This document shows positions 54,670 through 64,000 of a stretch of 64,000 bases of DNA, piece by piece. Made by a program: the position numbers and the translations under genes. Position 1 is the first letter of the stretch; each line of letters begins with the position of its first letter. The notes under the pieces are model-generated. The model made no database searches. It had not been told where the DNA came from and saw only the letters and a program-made list of their open reading frames with translations. Origin of the DNA: Symsagittifera roscoffensis (Eukaryota > Xenacoelomorpha > Acoela > Convolutidae); contig NC_087065.1 of the NCBI RefSeq assembly GCF_963678635.1, forward strand, positions 42,473,430 through 42,537,429. The letters are read 5' to 3'.

Positions 54670-55434
54670 TTTATGGAAAACCAATCAATTGGTGGTGATG
54701 CGTAATTATCAACACTGAATTTGCAAAGTTGACGCGTTTTTCCCAGGGTTGAAAAAATTTACAGTATTTTTTCCTGTATTAGGGGCGTAGAAAAACTGGT
54801 TTTAGGATCGAATTAAATATCCAATGTTTATTTTGATCATAAACTTTTGTAAAATGAGCTGAATTTTTTTTCAGATTTCTGACCATTTCACAAAGTATTG
54901 TTTTGTAATTATTTTTTCGCAAAAAACTCATTCGTGAAACTAGGAAAACTGACCCGCTTCAACGTTTTTTATTCCGTCCATTCAACTGTGTCACAGCTTA
55001 GAAATTCGAAATTCTACTCAAGAATGTTAAATTGAGAGAGGGTTTCTTAATTTTTTTGTTTTTCATTCCAATTTTGTTTTTTTTTCCTCATTTTTTACGA
55101 ATGAATTTGACTCTTTGGGTAATTCTCAGCAAATTCTAGTTGCCTCAGCAAATTTATATAGTTGCCTCAGAGGAAACTGGCAATTTATAAACCCTCACAA
55201 CTCCAAAAAACCCTAAAAAAAGTCAGTAAAAATTATAGTTTAAGATCGTCAATTTTTTAACTGAATGAATTATTATTATTTCAATTTAAGGTCAATGAAA
55301 CCAGTCCTTCTAGTTTTCTTAGCAAGAAATAATACGAGAAGATATGAAGATATCAATTTTGATCGGAGGTGTGCACCGGAAAATTCTTTATTTCAAACTT
55401 GAAAACCATTTTTTTGAATTAGTTTCTGAAAACC

Positions 55435-55617
55435 TTGACTTCCCCTAAATATTGGTTAAAAGTCTATTGTGATTCAAAAAAAAAACCTGTGTGTAGTATT
55501 GAAAACACTACACAGACAAAAGACCATTGTCTTAATTGTTTATTTAACGACCCAATTCTAAATTGGAACGTGCCATTTAAATTAAAGCCTCTTTTCACCA
55601 AATCAGATATTGACTGA
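55435..55617 (+). CDS. Short cysteine-containing coding-like stretch, copy 2
   Basis: Duplicate of 48,746-48,928; a synonymous-looking change (AATACT to AACACT) is visible near 55,505. Confidence 0.2.
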   Translation: MTSPKYWLKVYCDSKKKPVCSIENTTQTKDHCLNCLFNDPILNWNVPFKLKPLFTKSDID

Positions 55618-57439
55618 TTTACTCTTATTAAGACTATAAAATCTTGTTTTGAAAATCCACTACTTTTTAAATACTTGTCCAAGTTTTCTAATTTTTTTAT
55701 GCTCACTATTTTAAAAGAACGCCGATTATTAACACGTCCCTTTTAACTTTAACTTGAAACAAAATGGATAAATATTTAGCAGTCTTGCTGGCTGCACTGA
55801 AATTCTCCTTGCTTTGATTAAGCAGAGGTGCACCTGCAATATGATGCATCAGAGAGAGTAATATGAATTTTTAATCAGACAAAACTGAAGGCTGCGGTTT
55901 TAATCAAAGAGGATTAATAACTTAAAGATATTTGATTTCAAAAAATCAAATAAAAACTAGTTGAAAATTCCCTTATAAGAGAGGGAGAATAAAGGAGCAG
56001 GTGAAACCTGAATAATTAAAGATTGAATCAGCCGCCGGTTTATGCTTACGAGCAAAAAGACTGGCCTGAAATCTTCAGTGTTTCATTTTGCTCAGTAAGC
56101 AGCAAGTCAGATCTCTTCAGTCAGATCTTTTCAAAATAAAAAATTTTTCTGTTCTGTCTTTACAATAAAATTAAACTAGCCTTTTTCCACAAATAAATAG
56201 AGAATAAATTGTCATTTCAAGTTCGATAAAATTATAAATCGAGATACTCAAGATACCCACACCTGAGGAAGTCTGGACTATAAGTAACCAAAGGACTACG
56301 GCAAGACGATACTGACGACCAAACCAGAAGTGCCGAAGTGGACACAATCAAGGGCGACCCAAGAAATACTAATCAGCCATCGACCTTAGTAAGAAGATAA
56401 AATATTGATAAACAAAATAATATTAACTCAACCTCCCGTCATAGGTGTATTTCTTTAAGCTGTTCGATTCGTTTATATAATCTAATAACCCTGTGCTTTT
56501 TATTTAACCAGCTAATTAATTCATAACTTTTCTAACTATTGTTTTTACTCTAACTTTTGTCAAGACAACTTGACGATCTAAGCTGAGACTTATAGCTTAG
56601 GATAAAATTACTAAGCATTCAACCAGCAATGAGCGCTTAGTAAAACTGGTGCGACCGCAGCAGAGAACTACTCCTTAAGAAATTCCTTTGCCAACAAACT
56701 CGAAACAGCTTTTAAAATTCAAAAAGCTATATTAATATTAGGATCTGTGAGTATTTGTCAGATTAGTTTCCATCCTCAAAAAGCCAGAGACAATGGGTAT
56801 CTTTCGATAGAAACACAATTTCATTGTCTTCTACTTGACAGATATTCCTAGTAGGGTTCTTGCGATAAGTATCCCCTGCGCTAACAGTCGCCCACGACAT
56901 TCCTCCACCTCGAGGTCTATTATACGGCTTTCTGACTGACATTAGCTCATGAACTTAACTATTATCTATTATTATAATAATATATAAAATTTCTGAAAAA
57001 ATCGTTCTCTGCCTAAGTCCGCTAGTAAGATATACCCGTTTTGTCCGGTAACCCACTAGATATATGCCGAAACTTCAGTTTAAAATTATTATCACTAAAA
57101 TTAACGAAATTCTATATTAAACTAAAGTGCCAGAAAACTTATTAAATATCTTCATTTATTTTTTCGAGGGGTTTAAGTGGTCATATGTGCGATCTAAGAG
57201 TACCCTAAATTCTATGATAAATTGATTTCTTCATCACATTATCTCAAACCATCCACGCTTGTTGCTATTTTTTCTAAATTTCATCATTTCTCGAGGCTTA
57301 TCCTCAATTTTTCTTAAACTAATTTTAATTCTATCCACCTTAACGTAACTTAAACCTAAATCATCCATCAGTGAAGCTACCAATTACTGAAACTAAGGAA
57401 GAAAATAACAAAAACCAAGAAGAAAGGAACGGATTTCGG

Positions 57440-58820
57440 TGTTGTTTAATAAATCATTGGTTTTTTATGACACAGTTTGAGTATACACCTAATAAACAAT
57501 AAGAATACGCACTAAAACCAAACTTAAACGTTAACCACATAACACCAATCACCAAGTTTTAGTTTCAGCATAAAAATATCAGGTTTCATAACACAAACTA
57601 AGTCTAAAACACTGACATATCCACTTTAAATTGATAAACTAGGTTTCATATGATAGCGTAAGCACTAAAAAATTGGTTTTTACCAGCCAAAATTTTTGGT
57701 TTCAGTCTAGGTTTCAGTTATAGGGTCAAACGTTTCAGTTAAAATAAGTATAGTTTCTGGTCACAATTTTAAGTTTCTGTAAACAGATTCGGGTAAAACA
57801 GCAAAAGTTGAACTAGTGAAACCCAAAATTGGATACCATAAGTCAAAAACCTGATCTTAAATGATAAATTTTTGTTAATTATAAGTTTCAGAACACAAAA
57901 ATTGACTTTTTGGTCTCAAAATTGAGCTCCGAACGCCGAGAAAACTAACGGTGTAGAGAAAACTAACGGTGTTAAAACCCACCAAACCAGTTTTAAAATT
58001 TGGTTCCTAAGGCTGAAACGTACGTTTTAGAATTGTTGATTTTGGTTTCAGACCCAAAAATCTTGCTTCCCAAGTGAAATATTTGTGAAATATTGAAAGA
58101 TAATAGGAATCCTTAATGCACTAACCAATTTTTAAGCTCGAAAAACTTCTAGAAGGTGTTAGTTTGAGCCCTCAAACTTATAGTTTCAGAAAACTAAAAT
58201 CGTCGTTTTAGGCTAAAATTCTCAACTTTTTGGCAATTTATTGCTGGAATAGAAATATATTAGAGATACCAAATACCAACCTAAAATTTTAATCCCAACT
58301 TTCTAAAACCAAGTGGTCAAATCATAGTTTCAGTTCTAGAAATCATAGTTTCAGCCTCAAAAACTTAGGTTTCCGCAAACAAGATTGAGCTTTTGAAATT
58401 ACAAAACTGTTCATAACTCTTATTTCTGCTAGACCAGCTATCAAAAACCAACTTTCTTTTTCATGCATCGAGTTTGAGAGAGTTTAAGGGTTTTAGGTTT
58501 CAGATTTCAAAAACTAGGTTTAAGATATCAAAAGATTTCTTTTTCTCAATTTTTTTTTGCATGTTTAAGCATAAACAAAGTATACTATAGCTTTTAGACA
58601 ACTTTAATATAAAAAAACTTAACTTCAACTACCATAGTTTCAGGTTTCAGATTAAAGTTTCAAAAAAAAAAAATTTGACAAAAAAATTAAAGTTCTGAGC
58701 CAGTATTAACCTAAAAAGGCATAACATTATATTTTTAATCATAGTCAAAGGCATCAATAAAACTTCGCTTGAACAAAATTTCAGGTTTCAGTTAAAGTTT
58801 CAGCGAACAAAAAACTTGAA
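57440..58820. repeat. GTTTCAG/AGGTTTCA-rich region, copy 2 with extension
   Basis: Equivalent of 50,750-51,850, and the same motif style continues past the end of the duplicated unit to about 58,810 (AGGTTTCAGATTAAAGTTTC, AGGTTTCAGTTAAAGTTTCA). The duplication therefore ended inside a longer motif-rich region. Confidence 0.5.
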
Positions 58821-59001
58821 AAACTTGGAAAAAATTTTTAGAAATTTCATTTCCAAAGAAATTTTTGTTATTTTCTTATTTCATTATTAACAACCTTTGT
58901 TAATATTCAATAACTCCTAGGAGGTTTTCATTACTCCAAAACATACTAATCAAATAGTACAAATTAGCTTAAGAAAAAGAAAACAAATACCGTAAAAATT
59001 A

Positions 59002-59331
59002 ATGTCAACACATTTTAAAATTGACGTCAGTACAATAAATTTTAAAATCAAATTAGGAAATAAAGTCTCTAACATCATTTGGTATATCACTAACACTGGA
59101 AAAGACCATATTAGTATACTAGCAAAACACCCTAACGACGATAAACATGAAATATACGTCTTTTTTTGACGATATACTCCAGAAATTGACACAATTCTTC
59201 AGCAAATTAAAATACCAAATAATATAATTTATATACCGCAAGAACGATTAGTTGCTTTACTCCCAATTGCTTTTTGATATCATAATATACCCAAGCACAA
59301 AACTACTTGCATTTTAATCATTTTTTATTAG
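59002..59331 (+). pseudogene. Unrecognised small ORF 1 upstream of gag
   Basis: ATG-initiated plus-strand frame starting MSTHFKIDVSTINFKIKLGN, with IIWYITNTGKDHISILAKHP and HEIYVFF, then TGA (59,167), RYTPEIDTILQQIKIPNNII, a second TGA (59,275) and TAG at 59,329. It resembles ORF 2 below: the first TGA aligns with an Arg codon (CGC) there, so a CGA-to-TGA change is plausible. The protein would be about 109 residues. I know of no family. It lies 0.5 kb before gag of the same strand and may belong to the element or to an earlier insertion. Confidence 0.4.
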
Positions 59332-59456
59332 AAACACAATTTCTTCTTCAACAAAATTTAAATCATTTTAAGTTCAAAAGAAAAAGTTAAATATTCTTTA
59401 TATTGTTTGTCATCACCTAGATAAATATTTATAAATCAAAAATGATGTAGAAGGCT

Positions 59457-59713
59457 ATGACCAACTTTTATCAAGTAATTACAACAGCATTTAATTCAAA
59501 ACTAAAGTTGAAAAATAAATCCACAAAAATTATTTGGTAAATCACCACTATCCAAAAGGATCAAATCACAATTTTGTCCAACGCACACATAAAAAAATTC
59601 ACGAATTAACTATTGTCTCCCGCAGCAATACCCCAGAGCTAACTTCTATCTTAAAAAGCTTAAACAGCCCCATAGCACTATTGATCTATCTAATAAAAAT
59701 TCGTATTCATTGA
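59457..59713 (+). pseudogene. Unrecognised small ORF 2, diverged relative of ORF 1
   Basis: ATG-initiated frame MTNFYQVITTAFNSKLKLKN, then KIIW, TAA where ORF 1 has Tyr, ITTIQKDQITILSNAH, a frameshift and HELTIVSRSNTPELTSILKS to TGA. The aligned elements KIKLGNK/KLKLKNK, IIWYIT/IIW-IT, KDHISIL/KDQITIL and HEIYV/HELTI with TPEI/TPEL occur in the same order as in ORF 1. It is decayed. Confidence 0.4.
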
Positions 59714-59814
59714 ACCCAGCAAATTTCATAGTAACTTAATTACAATTATTTCAGTCCTTACAATTGATCAGTACACAACACATTCAAACCTTTATAAATT
59801 GTTAACAAAAGTTT

Positions 59815-60921
59815 ATGTGCATTAAACAAATGGCAAACGTAGTAGCATACCCAGATTTAACTCTCGAAAAGTTTACCGGCTTAGATCCAAATGAAGATGC
59901 AAGAGATTTTCTTGATGTAGAGAAAAAGATAGCATTTTCTTTAGGCACTAGACCAGCAGACCCAGGTGACGAACAAGACGCATATGATAACAGACAAAGA
60001 GCCTTATTTGGTTCAAAATTATGAGGTCCAGCCGCTCAATGGTATCAGGGATTAGCAGCATATTTACCTTGGAACGAGATAAGAGATCAATTTATAGATA
60101 GATTCACTGATGATAAGGATAAGTATAGGAGACGAATAGAAGCAGAAAACATAAAAAGACAACCTGATGAATTTATTAAAAGCTACATACATAGATTAAG
60201 CACCGCAGTAGACCGTGGATGGCCTAATCTAATTTTTAATGATGATCAAAGAACAGCAAAGAAAATGGAATTCTTTGTAAGCGGCTTAAGCCCGCCAGGC
60301 TTAAAACAAAAGGCGCATCAATTCCTAATTGAAAATCCACCCGCAACTTGGCAACAATTAAAAGATCATATTGCTACAAAAGACTTAAGTTTTGCAATAA
60401 GTAGTGAGTTTATTGGAACAGCATCCAGTAGCATAGATAATAAATTGGAAATAGAGGGAATAAAGGATCAACTTAAAGAGTTAACAGGACTAATGAAGTA
60501 TCATAAAATAAACGCAGCTTATAATCCACATGAGCATAGAAACAAACAAAACAACCCAATGTTTTGCAACTGGTGTTGCATGTCAGGCCATACGATAAGA
60601 CATTGCTTTAAATATAACGATCAACAGGAGCAAATTTATGACTCGCTTCAATTAAGAGAGAATTCAAACAGAAGTTACCATAACTATAGCAAGATTAGGT
60701 CAAGAGTAGACAACAATTTCAATGACATAAATCCCCAACAAGAATTTAGGCATTTGTCAAACTTCAAGGAAAGTTCTCAATCGCGTGACAGGTCGAACAG
60801 TAAAAAACCCTTCAACGAAAATAACGATTATCATTCACCTTACCAGATCCACAATTTTAGTGATGATGACATTCCAGGAGACTATACCGATAATGAGTGT
60901 GAATTTTTTATTTTAAACTAG
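59815..60921 (+). pseudogene. gag: Gypsy-type gag (element C), one in-frame TGA
   Basis: A 368-codon frame, open except for TGA at 60,022-60,024. Start at ATG 59,815 or, more likely, 59,830 (MANVVAYPDLTLEKFTGLDP). The capsid part has EDARDFLDVEKKIAFSLG, GPAAQWYQGLAAYLPW and RRRIEAENIKRQPDEFIKSY. The nucleocapsid has one CCHC knuckle, CNWCCMSGHTIRHC (C-x2-C-x4-H-x4-C), then a basic, Asn/Ser-rich tail. The TGA falls where capsids commonly read LRG, so CGA-to-TGA is the simplest explanation. Otherwise intact, hence a fairly young copy. Confidence 0.85.
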
Positions 60922-60986
60922 ATCAGTCTCCGTCTGAACCAAAAATACAATTGTTTTTTAACTTATACCAACATCTCGTCGGATAC

Positions 60987-61333
60987 AAAAATAAAATAAA
61001 AATAACGGTCTGGAAACCCAATTTCTACAAGACACTGGAGCAACATGTTCGCTTATTAATTTTGACAGTTATGAACAATATTGTAAAATACAGCTTCTAC
61101 AGCTGAATAAATCCAGATCAAACACAGTTGCTGTTAATGGAGAAAAACTTAAACTGATAGGTTATACTAATTTTGAATCAACTTTTGGTACAAACATTGA
61201 TAATCCGGTAAAAATCAAAGCATGGCTTTCAGCCGAGAACGGATGCGATCTAAATATATTAGGAATGGATTTCGTTTCTCACATTATTAAATCAATAAAC
61301 TTTTCAAATTTGAACATAGAATTTAAAAAATAA
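60987..61333 (+). CDS. pol: Gypsy-type aspartic protease (element C)
   Basis: In the +1 frame relative to gag and about 65 bp after its stop. It contains LETQFLQDTGATCSLI (catalytic D-T-G-A), KLKLIGYTNFEST (flap) and CDLNILGMDF (conserved Leu-Gly close), then TAA. About 110 codons, usual for a retropepsin. Arrangement and spacing fit a gag-pol frameshift or separate pol start, though no slippery site is obvious. Confidence 0.8.
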
Positions 61334-61685
61334 CCAGATATAACAGTTCCTATCAGTATTATAAGAAGCAAAAGTTAACCATATCTAAGCTTTTATCAAA
61401 ATGTACTTCTTGATAAAAATATAACTATAGCACCAAAATCGTCCCGCGTAATTTCAATTTCTCCAGCAGTCGTAGTTTTCAAACTAGGAACATCGTTTAC
61501 AATTGATAAGTCCTTAGAACAAAAAGGCAGTAATGCAAAAAACAATTATTGTAGGAATGAAATTAAGTCAATGCCTATCGTACTAAAAAACTCCAGAGAA
61601 TCAAAATTAGATATATACAAAGGCGTAATAGGCCAAACGTTTGAAAACATAGAAATAATAAAAACCCATTTCTTCCTGCTTTAAA
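61334..61685 (+). pseudogene. Linker between protease and RT of element C, decayed
   Basis: In broken frames, FYQNVLLDKNITIAPKSSRV and ISPAVVVFKLGTSFTID fit the stretch that precedes RT in gypsy pol. No RT signature (no Y-x-D-D box) follows within the window, so the element is truncated here. Confidence 0.5.
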
Positions 61686-61848
61686 ATATTTATAAATGTG
61701 AAGTTTTCATTAAAGCTTTTATAACGCTTTAAGTTTGTGAAATTTACCTAACGTTTTGTATACTGAGCAGTAAATCTAATTTGATCTTACTAAAAAATGA
61801 GATTAGAGTATTATCCTACAATTATACTACAATGAATAGCGGTTCTGT

Positions 61849-62097
61849 ATGACACCCAAAAATGATATGCCAAAATGCATGAACACGGATTTAATTCTTA
61901 ACCGAGATCGAAAACAGTCAAGTACGCTAACAATTTTGGACCATCCTCATTATCAAATAAAAATAGAGGAATCGGAACCCAATGGCTCAGACAAAGAAAG
62001 TTTTTTGACTTCAAAAATTGCAAAACGCCAGGAGTTTAAAAAATTACAGTTTTACGAGTCTATAATAATTTTCTTTTCAGGCGTTTTTTTTAACTGA
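61849..62097 (+). CDS. Unrecognised 82-codon ORF
   Basis: ATG frame MTPKNDMPKCMNTDLILNRD, hydrophilic, ending with a Phe-rich stretch that reads through a splice-acceptor-like TTTTCTTTTCAG at about 62,080. It might be an exon or a piece of element C. No family. Confidence 0.2.
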   Translation: MTPKNDMPKCMNTDLILNRDRKQSSTLTILDHPHYQIKIEESEPNGSDKESFLTSKIAKRQEFKKLQFYESIIIFFSGVFFN

Positions 62098-62160
62098 AAA
62101 TTCAGTATAACACTTAAAGGAATGTCAAACTACCCTACGTACAATAACGAGAATTGATAG

Positions 62161-62373
62161 AGTGAAAGTTTTGATGAAAGACCTAGCCAATCTAAAATTG
62201 TAACAAACTCATTCTGCGAAGTTAATTTGCAAAATCGGATTCCTCTTAGGGCCCAAGTAGGGACCGATGACATTAATTATTATCTTTGTAGTTTTCAAGT
62301 TACAAAATGCAAACTAGAAGAAATTCATCAAAAAGGGAAATATCACCTCCTTTCTTCTCAACACATTGAGTAA
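62161..62373 (+). CDS. Unrecognised 70-codon open stretch
   Basis: Plus-strand frame with NSFCEVNLQNRIPLRAQVGT and YYLCSFQVTKCKLEEIHQKG to TAA. No start ATG at its beginning. Three cysteines. It may belong with 61,849-62,097. No family recognised. Confidence 0.2.
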   Translation, partial: SESFDERPSQSKIVTNSFCEVNLQNRIPLRAQVGTDDINYYLCSFQVTKCKLEEIHQKGKYHLLSSQHIE

Positions 62374-63550
62374 AATTTGTATAAATATTCTTTATCATGA
62401 AATGGGCGAACAACGTTTTTCGACCCGACCCGCTGCAGATTTATGCCAGCATTTGTTGGTGGCTTCATGTAGCCTTTTTAAAATTATGGTAGCAAATTCT
62501 TTCAACAACGCAAATGCTTGTTGGTGGCTGTATAAAGCACTTGAGACTCTTATGATTCGTTTTTCAAAATTTTGGCCACATTACTAATTCGGTAGTTAAG
62601 AATCCACAACACGCAGGCTTTTAAACACTTAAATAAAACAAATTTCCGTAGCAACACTTTGATAATTGAACGGCATCATTATTATGATTATTTACATGAA
62701 ATTTTACATCCCTAAAATCAGATGAACATTTCTTTACTAAAACTGTGAACATGGATTGGTGCAGGAGATTAAAACCGAAAAGAAACTAATACACTTATCT
62801 TTTTGAATATTATACAATTTGCAATTTGTCTTTTTAATTTTCCTTTTCTTCGATATTTCATTTTGATTTGATTCTAATTCAAATCTTTTCTATTTCTTAT
62901 CAAAAAATGAAACAAAATTGCTGGTTATGACAACCAGGTGAACATACATTTAAGATTAGGGGTTAATTAATGCCCAAATTTCCATTTTTGCTTTAACTAC
63001 ATAATCTTAATATCTGAGCTTAACTCACTGTCGTATGATGCTTTGTTCCTGTGGTTAATAAAAACCATGATCGTCTTTCTTCATTTGTTTTCCGTGGTGG
63101 GGTTGTGTGAAACCACTAGATTACACTTTCCACTTTTTATATATATAGAATTTTACACTTTGTTCTTCATTGTTCAAACATTTGATAATTAGCCTGAGTA
63201 TCCGAATGTAATTCGGGATTTTGAATATTTGCTTTTTTTATATTGATTTTTAACAAATTGGAAAATGAACCAATTTTGAACTGGAACTGCCGAAATGCTG
63301 ACCCAGCACCAGAGGAGTTTTAAAGAAAATTGCCTCCCAGAAAGAAACAACGTAAACCTGTAGCAGTACAATCTTTGTCAATGGACGACGGGTTAAATAA
63401 GAACCCTCGGAATTTTCCCAGTTTGACTCAAAGATTGGAACTGCAGTAGAGCAGAGAAGCCAAACTGGCTACGGAAAGCCCAAAATTTATAACGAGTTTG
63501 AAGTATTCAATAAAGCAAAGTTATAACAGATGGAAACTGCCATCGTTTAT
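62374..63550. other. Unassigned AT-rich DNA
   Basis: No gene, repeat or element end recognised. Confidence 0.3.
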
Positions 63551-63553
63551 TGA

Positions 63554-63949
63554 AGTCGTCAACTCAACGACAATGGAAAAAGCGATGATGCCTGTCGAAT
63601 TCATAACCCAACAATAAAAGGTGATAAAGGGCGAAACCAACTTCTGGAAATTAAAGAAGAGAGAGGAGCAAGGCTACATCCTGAAGGCAGGGGAACGCAA
63701 GTCACCATACCGTTTGAGGGAATAACTGCCTTCTATAAGGGAACTATGAGGGAACTATATAAAACCCAAACAGGAACAAGACGATATTCACGAGCTTACG
63801 GACGGGATGAGCAGACTGCGAATCAAGAACAAAATCAAAAAAAAAAAACGAAAATCGTCAAGTTGCAACAAAAACTCGAGGCTTCACAGAGGAAGATAGC
63901 GATCCTCAGATCCTACAATGTGGAGCTAGAAGCCGGAAGGAAGCTCTAG
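63554..63949 (+). CDS. Unrecognised basic, coiled-coil-like ORF, 131 codons
   Basis: Frame open from after TGA at 63,551 to TAG at 63,947; the internal Met at 63,746 is the first ATG. It reads GDKGRNQLLEIKEERGARLH, TQVTIPFEGITAFYKGTMRE and a Lys/Gln-rich C-terminus, KIVKLQQKLEASQRKIAILR, with heptad-like spacing suggesting a coiled coil. Composition is less AT-rich than its surroundings. It could be the gag-like or ORF1-like part of another element, or a host exon. Confidence 0.3.
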   Translation, partial: SRQLNDNGKSDDACRIHNPTIKGDKGRNQLLEIKEERGARLHPEGRGTQVTIPFEGITAFYKGTMRELYKTQTGTRRYSRAYGRDEQTANQEQNQKKKTKIVKLQQKLEASQRKIAILRSYNVELEAGRKL

Positions 63950-64000
63950 ACGAAATTTAGAGCTATTGAGAACAAAAACGTTGTATAAATTTGAGTTCAT

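Larger units (their letters stand above)
51867..58557. repeat. Tandem duplication 2, copy 2
   Basis: Near-identical copy of 45,178-51,866, including the hAT-like terminus (52,158), LINE fragment, element terminus and short coding-like stretches. Similarity stops within a T run near 58,557, after which unique sequence follows. Confidence 0.92.

Noticed and set aside
59167-60024. Idea that TGA encodes Trp in this genome
   Set aside because: The readable cases align better with Arg (CGA to TGA), TGG is used for Trp in the same frames, and the spliced ShKT-like gene needs no recoding.

Overview
The window is AT-rich nuclear DNA of an animal, most likely an invertebrate. Evidence: one spliced gene with GT-AG introns (one of 8.1 kb) ending in a ShKT-like cysteine domain, a CR1/L2-type LINE, two decayed Ty3/gypsy elements of different kinds plus a third gag-protease region, and many non-autonomous DNA elements with inverted repeats. 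I cannot name the species. No rRNA, convincing tRNA, CRISPR or prokaryotic feature is visible. There is one 200-base assembly gap (19,392-19,591).

Layout. 1-1.75 kb: a degenerate 22-23 bp minisatellite broken by hAT-like and other small inverted-repeat elements. 1.86-11.14 kb: three consecutive phase-matched coding exons of a cysteine-rich, ShKT-like protein; its 8.1 kb intron holds a degenerate ~80-88 bp satellite, long inverted repeats, AGATCT palindrome repeats and two copies of a hairpin-ended element. 11.6-13 kb: a diverged local duplication. 13.4-17.2 kb: decayed gypsy element A (minus strand; gag, RT with FQDD, RNase H, integrase, tail). 17.2-21.6 kb: mostly unrecognised AT-rich DNA, the gap, another hairpin-ended element and fold-back repeats.

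21.6-31.6 kb: a tandem duplication (unit A 21,602-27,944; unit B 27,945-31,624). Unit A was expanded by later insertions. One is a 2.2 kb inverted-repeat element that itself contains a G-rich minisatellite, an hAT-like element with an exact 8 bp target duplication and, inside that, a 390 bp element with an exact 9 bp target duplication. 30.7-39.0 kb: gypsy element B (minus strand) with 2.2-2.4 kb LTRs, gag, protease and integrase but no recognisable RT or RNase H.

39.1-41.7 kb: plus-strand coding-like segments, the last three joinable in phase 0 as a possible host gene. 42-45 kb: another hairpin-ended element, a strong palindrome and a reversed hAT-like element. 45.18-58.56 kb: a nearly identical tandem duplication, unit about 6.69 kb, each copy with a CR1-like LINE fragment and several short coding-like stretches. 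59.0-61.7 kb: two related small ORFs, then a gypsy-type gag and protease. 61.8-64 kb: short unrecognised ORFs.

Most of the window is therefore transposon and duplication archaeology. The only gene model I trust is the ShKT-like one. The most novel-looking items are the nested elements at 22.8-25.0 kb, the family with hairpins at both ends, and the paired ORFs upstream of gag at 59 kb.
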